Shown here piece after piece: positions 50,466 through 61,161 of a DNA stretch of 64,000 bases. Location: positions 1 through 64,000 of the forward strand of contig JARBJD010000375.1 of assembly GCA_033064195.1 (NCBI GenBank). The letters run 5' to 3'. This DNA comes from Blattamonas nauphoetae (taxonomy: Eukaryota; Preaxostyla; Oxymonadida). The translations under genes were made by a program, and so were the position numbers. Each line of letters opens with the position of its first letter. Position 1 is the stretch's first letter. The notes beneath the pieces are model-generated. The model was not told where the DNA came from. It ran no database searches and saw only the letters and a list, made by a program, of their open reading frames with translations.

Positions 50466-50526
50466 TGTGTGTTTTCATACAAAATAAAAAAACCAAAAGT
50501 ATATTTTAATTAGAGTTAAATCACAA

Positions 50527-51406
50527 ATGAACAAATCGAATATGGCTAAACCAGAGGTTTCGCGGAGGGTGGAACCCTTGTCTCTAACAGCATACGTGAA
50601 TGCAAAATTGAGTGAAGCATCAAATAGGAATGTTTCTCATGAAGTGCAATCACAAATACATCCAGACTTGAATTTCAATCGCAATAGTGTCAATGTCCTT
50701 GTTGGTAACAGAGGAAGTGGGAAAACATTCAATGCTCTTCGAGAGGTTGCCAAGCTCCAGAATGTCCAAGTCAGAAATGAACTATTCCATCTGTTTGTCT
50801 TCGTCACTGATAAGAACATTGATCCAACATTCGATAAATTCAAACCAATACTGAACGTTCCTTATGTGAAAGTCAAATACGATGATGCACTTCCATTTCT
50901 GTTGGAACTCTCTGAATCAAAAGCTGCGTATGAAGAAATTATTGACAATCAATGGCAGAACAGAATCACTGATGAATGCAGAGAGGAATCTCTTTGACTC
51001 ACTTTACATTGATGATTTCTCAGTGAAGAATCTCCAAACGATTATCCTCCTTGATGACTGTCGTAGGATCCTAGGTGAACGTAGAACATCCAAAAATAGA
51101 ATGACAATGATGGACTTGTTATTGGAGAATCGACAACCGAAATTCACATTCTTTCTGACGATGCATGAGCTCTTCAGTTTGTCAGCAGACATGAAGTCAA
51201 ACATTGATTCAATGTGGATCTTTGGAGGATTCAACAAAGAACGAATCAGTCGAGTCTATCCTCAGTTGAACTCACCAATTGATATTCGACAGTTCTGGAA
51301 TGTCTATCAACGAAACAAAAGTGTGAAGCAATCATTCTTCGATACAATACTGATGGAGTTGCACTGAATGAGATCAACAAAGATGGTTTAAACCGGACTG
51401 TCCGTT
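50527..51406 (+). pseudogene. Packaging ATPase of Element 3 (fossil), with mini-insert
   Basis: Homologue of 25516-26373 with Walker A GNRGSGKT. Right after the MNKSNM start it carries 12 extra codons from the 36-bp insert at 50545-50580. Broken, about two breaks. Confidence 0.85.
50545..50580 (+). repeat. 36-bp mini-insert, copy F (divergent)
   Basis: Reads GCTAAACCAGAGGTTTCG, then CGGAGGGTGGAACCCTTG. Exactly 36 bp, in frame, absent from the Element 2 ATPase, where MNKSNM is followed directly by SLTAYV. Aligned with copies A-C it shares CCAGAGG.TTCG at the same internal position, so it is probably a diverged member. Confidence 0.7.
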
Positions 51407-51747
51407 AATTCTTGAATCAAATTCCCAATGGTCTCGTCAAGACTTCGAAGCCTCATGCTGAGAGTATCTGTCAACGATCGAATTGATTCTTCAATGTCTG
51501 ATAATCTTTGATCAATCGATAGTGAATTAGGAGGAGTGGAAGCATCAACATATCGTTTCCTCAGTGCAATTTCACCTCTTATTTTTGTTATTCGATATCC
51601 GTCAATTTGAATCATCCTATTCAATTTCTGAGTTGTGTACTCATTCAGTTCTTTTCTATTCTTCTCCAAGTATCTCTGAAAGTCGTGGATGTTTGTGAAC
51701 TCTTTCTGTTCAGGATCAAACGGCTCTAATATTTTCAGTGATGACAT
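51388..51747 (-). CDS. Coiled-coil protein of Element 3
   Basis: 119 residues. Same ILEPFDPEQK start region and C-terminal coiled coil as 10806-11156; only a short middle segment (residues about 66-76) varies between the copies. Tail-to-tail overlap with the ATPase is retained. Confidence 0.7.
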   Translation of the reverse strand: MSSLKILEPFDPEQKEFTNIHDFQRYLEKNRKELNEYTTQKLNRMIQIDGYRITKIRGEIALRKRYVDASTPPNSLSIDQRLSDIEESIRSLTDTLSMRLRSLDETIGNLIQELTDSPV

Positions 51748-51783
51748 TTAAGTGAAATAAAAATATCTGAAACATTTTTGAGA

Positions 51784-53751
51784 CTACGCCAAATTAAATT
51801 CAGCAATGAACTCTGGAGTTAAGTCGTCAATTGAGTCTGCATGGAACTTCGTGTGCTGAATTGGAACGTAGACAACTTTTGATAAACATGTGAGACCATT
51901 CAGTAGAGTAGCTACCACATTACCGTGTTTGTATTCAATGAATTTCCCCACGAATTGAAACTGTCTTCGCTTCTTCTGAAACTTGGCAACAGTCTTGTCC
52001 AGATCAAGGTGGATCAACAGAATGTTTCCTGGTTTGTATTTCCATAACATCTGTGATGTCTGCTGTCTTTGGATATTCTTTAATTGTTCTTCACAACTGG
52101 AGATATACAGTGCTTCGATTTCACGATTGTTCTGTGCTTGCTGTGGAGTGAACTTGTTCCAGTACGCTCGATGAGGAGTCATGTTGTAGTATTCCACCAT
52201 CTGATTCATCAGTGAATGATTTGCCATCTGTGTCGCATTGTCTTGGAATCCATCTCTGATTGTTCTGATCACTCGATCGACAATTCTGTTGTGATTTGTA
52301 AATGGTGAGCTTGTGAAATAAGTATTGACATTCTGATCCTTGAAAAACTCTGATGCTTCAATACTAGTCCATGCAGCTTCTCCATCACCACGAATGTTGT
52401 TGACGCTAACTCCACGATGATTTATCAGATCATTGATTGCAGTCTTGACTTTACTCCATGATTTATCCAGAACAGGAATCACAACAAGATACTTAGTGTT
52501 TATGTTGATCGCAAAAAGGTAGATCTGAAGAACTGTTTTCGACGTTGGTGATTGGATAAAGACAAGATCAATTTCCCAGGATCCAAACTTGGGAGAGAAA
52601 TAAGGTCGATCACTTTTCTGTGGAACCTTTCTGTCTGAAGTCTTCTGTGGATCACCTGTAATTGCTTTCGACATGAACTGCATTTTTGATCGAAAAGGAT
52701 ACACTATTTTTTCCGTTGTTTTAGGAATCATTGGTGGATCAATTCTCATTCTGTCACTTCCTTTTTCTCTCTGTGTTTTCCTCGGATGTGCTACACTCCA
52801 TCTGTGATCATATTCCTCATACCAATCCTGAAATGATCTTCCTCCGAATGGGATTTGTTTTGTGTGAGTCAGAATGAAGTCAAGATCTTCGTTCGCAATC
52901 TTTCTGTTTATTGAGGCTCGAACAAATGTGTCTCTGTTCATTTTATTTGCGTCCAGCATGTGAGAGGTAATAAAGTGTTCCATCTGCTTTAGATTATTCA
53001 ATATTGAGTTCTCAGCTTTGATCTGTTCATCTTCGGAATCATTTCTCTGTTGATGATCAAACAATCCTTTCATTTGTGCCAACTTATTGAGCACTTGCTG
53101 TGTCGTCGGTTCGTAGTGTCTGATCTCTCTCACTGGGTGGGTGAACACGGTTGGTGTGAAGATGGGATTTCTCTCAATTGGATCCTGCATCTGTGAAATT
53201 GGTGTAATGTCATCATCATCTTCATCATCATCATCATCCTCTTCGAACTTCCTCTCCTTCATTGGATATTCATTTTCAAACCCCATTGATTTCAAGTTTC
53301 TCTTCAGTCCAGGAATAATTAGATATTCAGGTGGTTCTATTGCTATTGGTCTTTGCACTGGAATGGGTATTGGTCTTGCCTCTGCAGGGCTTCGAACTCT
53401 TGGTGAGAGAATTGGTGTCACTTGTTGATTGTACTTTCGATGATATTCTTTATACATCTTGTATGCTTTTTCACATCTCCAATCACTAAAACGTTTTCCC
53501 AAGAATTCAATAAGAAACTGTGAGACTACTTTTGTTCCATCTGACATAGTTAAATTAGGAGGAAATCCACCATTGAACCAATCCTCGAAATATGTTTCGT
53601 CGTTTGCTACATATTCTCCATGTGAATCATAGACATCATATACTGGTAAAGTGTTGGCTCTATTGAACTTAACATTGAATATTTTGATTTGAGAGTGTTG
53701 TGTGCAATTCAGCAACCTTTTCACTAATGCATCGATCTGTCTTGTGTTCAT
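51784..53751 (-). CDS. Retroviral-type integrase of Element 3
   Basis: 655 residues, the longest copy. The core and C-terminal tail match Element 2 closely. The N-terminal third is distinct, with an aspartate run (EEDDDDDEDDDD, encoded by a TCA/TCT trinucleotide repeat near 53215-53250) and a proline/isoleucine-rich joint. Residues of about 115-126 (LSPRVRSPAEAR) derive from a mini-insert in reverse orientation (53373-53408). Confidence 0.93.
   Translation of the reverse strand: MNTRQIDALVKRLLNCTQHSQIKIFNVKFNRANTLPVYDVYDSHGEYVANDETYFEDWFNGGFPPNLTMSDGTKVVSQFLIEFLGKRFSDWRCEKAYKMYKEYHRKYNQQVTPILSPRVRSPAEARPIPIPVQRPIAIEPPEYLIIPGLKRNLKSMGFENEYPMKERKFEEDDDDDEDDDDITPISQMQDPIERNPIFTPTVFTHPVREIRHYEPTTQQVLNKLAQMKGLFDHQQRNDSEDEQIKAENSILNNLKQMEHFITSHMLDANKMNRDTFVRASINRKIANEDLDFILTHTKQIPFGGRSFQDWYEEYDHRWSVAHPRKTQREKGSDRMRIDPPMIPKTTEKIVYPFRSKMQFMSKAITGDPQKTSDRKVPQKSDRPYFSPKFGSWEIDLVFIQSPTSKTVLQIYLFAININTKYLVVIPVLDKSWSKVKTAINDLINHRGVSVNNIRGDGEAAWTSIEASEFFKDQNVNTYFTSSPFTNHNRIVDRVIRTIRDGFQDNATQMANHSLMNQMVEYYNMTPHRAYWNKFTPQQAQNNREIEALYISSCEEQLKNIQRQQTSQMLWKYKPGNILLIHLDLDKTVAKFQKKRRQFQFVGKFIEYKHGNVVATLLNGLTCLSKVVYVPIQHTKFHADSIDDLTPEFIAEFNLA
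53373..53408 (+). repeat. 36-bp palindromic mini-insert, copy G (opposite orientation)
   Basis: On the plus strand: GTCTTGCCTCTGCAGGGC, core TTCGAACTC, end GGTGAGA, 36 bp. The host gene is on the minus strand, so this copy lies reversed relative to its gene, unlike copies A-E, and is still in frame without a stop codon. Confidence 0.82.
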
Positions 53752-53774
53752 TTATTCAAAAATAACGTTTGTGT

Positions 53775-56700
53775 TTATTCAATTCTATAATCAGTTGCTT
53801 TCAATCCATGAATGAATGGAGGACACGATTCGTTTTCAAGTACAATTGCCTTCAGATGGATTCCACTGAGACTGAGTTTCTGTTGTTGTATTTTCGCAAT
53901 CTCAAATCCATTCGTGTTGTCTTCGCTTATGATTCTTCTCGTCTGGAACGCATCATTCTGATGCTTGAACCGTTTTACGGTGAAGTTCAATGTGGTTGTC
54001 ACAGTTTTCTCTCCGTTTAGGCACTTCACATAATCGTCACTCGTGATGTTTGTTTTCTTCAGAGACACTCCTTTGATTTTGCATTTCTCATCGAGAGAGT
54101 AACATTTGGGTGCAAGACAGATCATCTGTTCACCTTCCTTTTCAATTGCTAGTCCTAACAGTTTCTTCTCATCATCAACTCCTTTTTCAGGATTGGGAAA
54201 CCATTCAAATTTGTGTGCATCATAGAATTCCTTGTCAGCAATAACATGTTCAAATTGTTGATGGATTCCAGCTTTTGGATCACCTGAGATTGCCCAATAA
54301 GCAGAATCAGTATCTCCCTCACAGAAATGGATCTTGTTCATGTCAAGACACTTGTACATGAAGTTGTAGATGAAGTTCAGATACCAGAACTTGGCATTAT
54401 CGAGTGTGAATACTGCTTCTTGCAGACATGTCTTGCATGATGCTTTCTCTCTGTCTTCAATCACGATGTAGTTGTCCTCATTGATCTCTCTGGTCGCCAC
54501 AAATCCTTTCATCATCTGTTTCAAGTATGTTCTCTTCTCATTGCAGATTGTGATTGAGTTGTATTTCTCAGTGTTCATTCCATCGTATCCGTAGCTTCCA
54601 TTCAAGTTGGTCTTACAGAATTATTCCTTTCCTTTGTTTCCAACCTTCATTGCTTCTATTCTGTCATTCATGAATGAGGTCACGAATGGTTCAAATCCAG
54701 CATGTCTCGAAAAGACCATCACACTCTTTACGTCATCAATAATGAAATGGCAATAGTCGAAGAGGAACCAAAGATAGTATGTCGAAAAGAACATATACTG
54801 ATCGTGTGTGCTCAAGAGTTGTGTCAATTTTCTTTGTTTGTCATCAGTCTTCAATCCATGTTTCTTCATCAACGAATAAGTCTTCTCTCCAATGTTTTCT
54901 TCGGTTGTATTGACCACAATGTTTCTGAAGATTGGTGGGAAGTTAATGAAATCATTTATGTACTTTTCATCGATGTGTCCTTTCAATTCTGCAACGAACA
55001 ATGTCTTCTGATTTTTGTCTTCAATAATCTTACGACATTCTTTATCTCCTGTTGCAGTAAACAAGCATCTTCCTGGCATGTACATTCTGTGGTTGGTGTA
55101 TGGATTGTTCTTGTTCTTGATTGATGAGAAAGCACTTGGATAAAGTGAATTGAAATCAACACCACAGACATGAGTCATGATATGTTCTGTATCTTCTGAT
55201 TTGACTTTTCCGTCTGCATAAGTGAAGTGATTGATTGGTGTCACGTCTTTGATGTTCTGTCGATGTTGAACATTCGATAATCCACCTGTCACTGCTGCTC
55301 TCAGTTTGTGATATGTTTGCTCATGTGTCAGAGTCATTGGGAGTGATTTCCAGATGCAGTACTTCTTCAATTGAATTCTCAATCTCGTGAGATGCTCATC
55401 ATGGTCTGACTTGTAGGTGTTGCAGTAGTCACAGCAGATCTTCACGTTCTCTTTTGAATGACCTTTCGAATTGTCGATTCTGTCTAATGTTGGTTTGACT
55501 GCTTGTGAGAAGTGACACTTGCAGATATAGCACACTCTCTTGCACTGTTGAACAAACCAGTCGTAGTCAGATTCAGTGACATTTTTATCAGTACTGCGAT
55601 GAGCTTTCTGGTCTTGATAAATGTACGATGCAACCTTGTACTTCCAATATTGTTTTGTGATTTTTATTTCTCCAGATTGATCCACTCCATTGAAATCATC
55701 GTCGATGTCAAAATCCTTGTAGGCACAAGCATACTTGATTGCTGAAGCATTGGCTGACAATGAGAGATTGTGCAACATGTCTACTTTGTATTGGAAGTTC
55801 AGATCAATGAGATTGTCGAGTGGTGCAATCATGCATTCGACGTCTCTGATGTTGTAGAATTGCAGATAGTCCCATCTATTTTTGAATCCTTGCTTCTTCC
55901 AATCATCGAGGTAAAGTTGGTAATCACTGTCGGACATTTCACTGTTGTTCAGACTGGAATAGAATTCATATTTGGAGAATGGTTCTTGTTTTCTCAGCAC
56001 TGTGTCGTAGTCTGATGAATCAAATGATTCGTAAGCAAAGAATGATTTCTGGAGTGTGGTGTTTCCTCCAAAAGCTTTGACTGTATTATCCAAAGTCATT
56101 GGTCCTGTGTACGACATCATGTCAATGAATCGAAGGACCTGTTGGGTTTTCTCGTGTCTGATCAATACTTGTTTGTACTTCGTTGTGGATCCGAGGAAGC
56201 TCACCACTTTCCAATCCTTGTCAACCAGATCACGAAAGATGAGATTGATGTCGAATCTGGCACTGTTGAATCCAATCACACTGACTTCATTTTGAGAGGG
56301 TATTTCTGGGTCTTCGTAGTAGTTGTCCTCTCGAACTGTCTCAGCATATTTGAAGAGTTCTCTGATCCATTGCTTCACAAAGTCTTTGCCATCTCGAAGA
56401 TCAAAGTATATTGACTTCACTCCTGATTTTGTTTTGATTGCTGATGCAACAGAGAGTGGTTTCAAATGTGAGATCAACTGTGTGTTATCATCTGAGAACA
56501 AGTTGTCAAGAATGAGATCTTCCATAGTTTCGAAATCATAAGTGATGTAGTACTGAGTTGGTTTGAATTCATCTTGTCTTTTATGTGCCATCAGAAATTC
56601 ATACGTTCGATTGTTCAGAATGTGTGGAACATATGGTCGTGGTGTTTTATCAAGGGAGATCTTCTTCACATGTTTTCCATCAAGTTCTTTGCACTCTTTG

Positions 56701-58165
56701 AGGTGTTTCTCGTAGTATGTCTTGAAGTGAGAATCCTTGACTTGGAATCCTCTTGACTGACAATTTGGACAGAGCTTGTATCCAGTGATTTTCTCAGGAT
56801 CCACAATGAACATCACATGAACGAGAGTTGCTGTTAGTGGAATCATCAGAAGTGGGAGAACTCTTGCATCATCATTTTCGTTGACATACGATTGACTTAG
56901 GAAATATCGCTTCTTGTCTTCGTCGTATTCATAGATGTGAACTGTGATGTTGAATTCTTGCATGACTGTCTCCATATCGCATGCAATATCAAATCCAGGA
57001 TAATTTCGTAAATGCTCAGTCAATTGATGTGGTTTGAGATGGGTCAGCTTCTTATGCACAGCGAACAATCTTTTTGCTTCAACGTTTCTCATATTGATTG
57101 ATATCTTTTTCCCTGGAACTTCAGGAAGTGTGAGGAATGACAATGATTGAAAGAAGCAGATGTTGAACTCAGAATCGATGTACCGAACGTTTCTCGTTTT
57201 GATGTGTTCAGTGAGAATCGCATTTGCTTTTCCTGCAACTGGGAATCGATAGACTGCAACCAGAATGGAATGGAAGGCAATATACATTGTCTTCGTGTCC
57301 ATCAGTGTTCTCTCTTGAGATTCTTTGATAAGATTGATCGCATATTTTGAATACTCATTGATGTCTCCTGACCTTCTGATCACTGTTGGGAAACTCTTTG
57401 ATGTGTTCTCCAATTCTGGTCTGAAGTCATTGTACAGTGTCTCATCTTTGTCTTTTCTCTCGATGATCTTTCCAAAGTCAATACTAATCTTGAATGGATG
57501 ATCCTTCTCTTTGTCGAACACTGCTTTGATGAAGGTTGTGATTTCTTCAACATTTTTCAGATGATTGTGGAAGTACAACTGATATGGTTTTCCATTATCT
57601 TCAACCTTCTCGACTTCATTCTTTTTGAACTTCCTTCGTGCATTCATGAGACATTCATTGAATGCTGCTTTGTCACGTGGTTCAGCGAGTAATATGCATT
57701 CTTCAAATCCATCAAATAGTCTGCACTTCTCTCTTTTCCATTTGTTCATTTTTCTTTGAATGATCAACAGATTCTTCATCCAATGATCCATCAGCTTCTC
57801 TTCAATTGATTTCAGTTTCCACGTCATTCTGAACACTTGCTTTTCAGTTCATCTTTGTTCACTCTTGGATTTGCTTTCATGTTTCCAGCAATCATTCGGT
57901 GAGCGAGTCGATCTTCTGACGCCATCTGTTGTCGAAGTTTAACTTGTTCAATAAAATCTGGAATGAGATTGAGATCGAGATTCTTTGTTGGATGTGGAAA
58001 CTCGAGATCTGTGTGTTGAAGCATATTCAGGAAGAAATGATCTGTGATGTTGATAATTTTACTGTCAGGATTGTACGTTCGACCATCACTAAATTGAAAT
58101 TGTGTATTCGGAAAGAGATCTCGAATTTCTTGAATTCTTTCCTTGATTGGTTTTAGCAGTGTCAT
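53775..58165 (-). pseudogene. Protein-primed DNA polymerase of Element 3 (fossil)
   Basis: Same domain order as the copies at 13064-17470 and 28699-33105, with all exonuclease and polymerase motifs and the HNH-like module still recognisable. Near the 3' end 12 extra codons come from a second kind of 36-bp insert (53947-53982). Broken, with about two breaks; most of its length is open. Confidence 0.92.
53947..53982 (-). repeat. 36-bp mini-insert of a second sequence family
   Basis: On the minus strand: ACCGTAAAACGGTTCAAG, then CATCAGAATGATGCGTTC. It holds two tiny hairpins (CCGT/ACGG and GCATCA/TGATGC) and adds exactly 12 codons (reading TVKRFKHQNDAF) between LNF and QTRRI, which are adjacent in Elements 1 and 2. 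Same length and frame behaviour as the main family, different sequence. Confidence 0.8.
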
Positions 58166-58220
58166 TTACTACAAAATAAAAAATCCGAAAATAAAAAAGT
58201 TGAGCGTTTATTTTGTTTTC

Positions 58221-58595
58221 TCAGATGGGGCTTTTCTTAGCAGTCAGCCATGCATCAAGTCTAATTCTGAACACTTCACTTCCGCCAATCTCTCGATATG
58301 TGAATGGAACCAGAACTTTAGTGTACTCACCGACGAGCTCACAATTGTATTTCTTCAGTTCATTTTCGACGAATGATTGAGTGTAGTGTCGACGTTTCGC
58401 TAAGTGAGGTCTGTTTCCTTGATTCCACAGCTTTGGTTTTATTCTCCATTCAACGCCCTCATGAACATACGTCACCGGCACATTATTTCTGACATACTCA
58501 GAGACTAGCGAACAGTTCTCTTCTCTCATTGATTCAATTAATGCTTGTTCTGAACATACTCGACGTCTTTCCTTGTACATCGCAGTTGGATTCAT
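58221..58595 (-). CDS. Short ENCxLVSEY-repeat protein of Element 3
   Basis: 124 residues, two repeats (ENCSLVSEY ... KLWNQGNRPH and YNCELVGEY ... LDAWLTAKKSP). Starts MNPTAMYKERRR behind TTTTTAATTTGTATTAAATG. The first part of the gene lies in the right terminal repeat, so its 5' fragment is repeated in the left arm and in Element 4. Confidence 0.72.
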   Translation of the reverse strand: MNPTAMYKERRRVCSEQALIESMREENCSLVSEYVRNNVPVTYVHEGVEWRIKPKLWNQGNRPHLAKRRHYTQSFVENELKKYNCELVGEYTKVLVPFTYREIGGSEVFRIRLDAWLTAKKSPI

Positions 58596-61161
58596 TTAAT
58601 ACAAATTAAAAATTCAAAATTAGATTTTCTTTCGTTGTTTTCTCAGTTTTGGATTTTTCACTGGAATCGAGGATCAATGGGTTCGATCACTCATTTCTCA
58701 AGAGTGCTTGTTTCGTTCTGATTTGTCGCGTTTCGATTCTTCTGGTGCTCAGGATCATCGTGGTATGCTCCGTTTTTGAAGATTTCGGACTTTTGCAGAG
58801 TTATTGAGCGATTCACAACCGGGTGCAGATCTCTGCCTTTATGTATTCTTATCATTTCACTCTCTTTTCATCTTGTTTCAGCTCTGTTTAACTGTTTTGG
58901 TTGAATTGTCACTTGTTTCTCATTCGTTGCCATTTCATTTTTGACCTCACTTCCGTCTTTGTTTTCTCGTTGTTTACTGTTTTAACCACTTCATTCATGT
59001 TTCTTTCTGTAAACTTTTTCTCAATACAACACACTAATTTCCGTTTACTGAGTTTCCGGACTTTTGCAGAGATCCACTTTCAACGGCTCACTTCATATCT
59101 CGGAATTTTTCCGTAATCTTCATCATTTCACGAACATTTTTTGAATCATTTTGTTGTTTTTAGAGAAAAACCGGAACACAAGCGACATTTTCACTATTGG
59201 TGTCACATTTCACCATTTTCACGTTCGTCAATTTCCTCTCAGTTTCATACTTGCCCGTTTCATTTGTTGGTTGTTTCGCTTTCTTTTACTCTGTTTTTGT
59301 GAAAAAGTTGATGAAAAGTTGACTAAAATGATGTGCTAGTGAAGTGAGAACGGCCCACAAAATGGAAGTGATATGAGCAAAATGAAGAGGAATGGTGAAG
59401 AGATCAAATGTGAAATGGGGAGAAAGTGATGAAATGAAAGGGACTACAGTCGGTTTTGAAGTGACAAAACGGTCAAAAGTTGAGAAGTGAAAACATGAAA
59501 AGTGACTTTATGGGAGAACTATCCGACAAAATCTCCTCAAAATTTGAGCACACCTTACTCATACCGTGAGAAAGAAGGATTTGCGAGCGAAATTCGGATC
59601 AAAAATCCATAGTGTCAAAATGTTGGTGCAAATGTGTCGTCACAGGGTGTGATCGAAAAACCGACCCTCAGAGAACTATAGGTGATGTACAACCAGAATT
59701 CTCAAAAGCGTCGCTTGAGTGCGATTGTGAAGTGGTTTGAAGGAAAATCGTGTGAAATGAAAATTGACAAAAATTGTGAAAACGATCGTGTGTCGAGGAT
59801 CGTCAAAACCGAATGACGCGAATACCTGTCCACTATCGATTTGACACCTACGGAGACCATCAGAGGGCGAAAAGTGACGTGTAGGAGAAGAGCGAGACGT
59901 CACTTTCTCCTCCTTAAAAATTTTGTCATTTTCAAAATATGTTGTGGGGTCGGATCAAACTTTTTTCAAAGTGCTTTTTCCTAAAATTTCACCTATCAAC
60001 ATCAATTTCGTAATTTTAGAACGTGTTTGAACACAATTTGAGACATAAAGGTGTTCATAGTGGCGAAATCGGAACATCGACTTTTTCGTCACTTTTTCGA
60101 CCTAAGTTCGGTACACAGTTCGACGAATTCTCAACCGATTTTCATCAGGATTGTCTTGATCGAGGACCGACAGTGTCCCGAGATTTTAGAATTTTTTCAG
60201 AATTTTTCGAAATGGTTCTCATGTTGGATTTCAGTGATTTGTGGTCAAAATAGATTTTCAGTATTTTCATGACCTTTCGTGGTACTTTCTCAAGTGAGGA
60301 CGGTCTCCAAAATACAACCAATTGTCCAAGCGAACGTAATACTCATTCTTTGTTCGTAAATCGCGATATTTGAATGGCTCAAGTACCTTTGTGTATGTTC
60401 CAATGAGTTCACAATTCTCTTTTTCAATTCATTTTCAACAAACGATTGTGTGTATCGTTTTCGTTTGTTCTGATGAGTTCTGAATCCTTTCATCCATTTT
60501 GATGGGATCACTATCCATTCAATTCCTTCGTGTCGATATGTTACTGGAGTACTTGAATGAGTGTATTCAGAAATGAGTTCACAATTTTCATTTTCATTGA
60601 TTCAATAAACTTTGCTTTCGTGCAACAATTTGATGGTCGAAGATATTTCTGGCGATTCGATGTGGTCTGTATCCTTTGACGAAACTATTGACGTACACTT
60701 GATAAGTTTCATCTGGTTTCTCTTCGAGATAGTATTCGAAAGTGCTTCCTGTGAGATATGTTGTTCCTTGTCGATTGAGAGTTGGAGGTGATTTCATCTT
60801 CAAATTTTCTTTGTCCAAAATTTCCTTAGTTGATTTGGTGTTAATACGCAACTCATTTTATCCAAATTAAAAATTGAATAAAAAGAAATCGAATTTGTTT
60901 TGGAAAGTACTCAAAATTTGCTTCAAAAGGACACTTTTCACGAGGTCCGTTTTGGCCATTATTTTCAAATTTAGGGCACTTTTGATGTCATCAAAATGTC
61001 ATAAATTCCTTTTAATACAAGGTTCAAAATTGGTCAATCGGCGTTGACTTAGTTTTATTTCAAAGACTCAATTGGCTCTGAGCTTCAAAATGATTTCTCG
61101 TTCCAATTGGTCGAAGGAGTATGACCTATGCCAGTTTGGTTCCCATTTCGCTTATACCACT
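58456..61161 (-). repeat. Element 3 right terminal inverted repeat
   Basis: Inverted counterpart of 40447-43187, ending TTCGCTTATACCACT. It is noticeably more worn than the left arm in its outer kilobase. 58620-60260 is non-coding arm sequence. Confidence 0.86.
60267..60856 (-). pseudogene. ENCxLVSEY-repeat gene in the Element 3 right arm (fossil)
   Basis: Inverted partner of 40746-41339; same blocks (KSPPTLNRQGTTYL, RTHQNKRKRYTQSF). Broken, about three breaks, in contrast to its pristine partner in the left arm. Confidence 0.82.

Larger units (their letters stand above)
40447..61161 (-). mobile_element. Element 3: large Polinton fossil with gene-bearing terminal repeats
   Basis: 20.7 kb. 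Ends AGTGGTATAAGCGAAATGGG with terminal inverted repeats of about 2.7 kb (40447-43187 and 58456-61161) that hold ENCxLVSEY genes. Core genes are in the same order as in Elements 1 and 2, plus an S74 fibre gene on the plus strand. About 6-8 breaks; integrase, capsid-like B, U1, U2 and fibre frames are open. It sits inside the fibre gene of Element 4; the host sequence CACAACAG before it and CACACAG shortly after it may be an imperfect target duplication. Four of the mini-inserts lie in its genes. Confidence 0.9.

Noticed and set aside
53215-53250. A mini-insert in the integrase (aspartate run)
   Set aside because: It is a simple trinucleotide expansion without inverted ends or fixed length.
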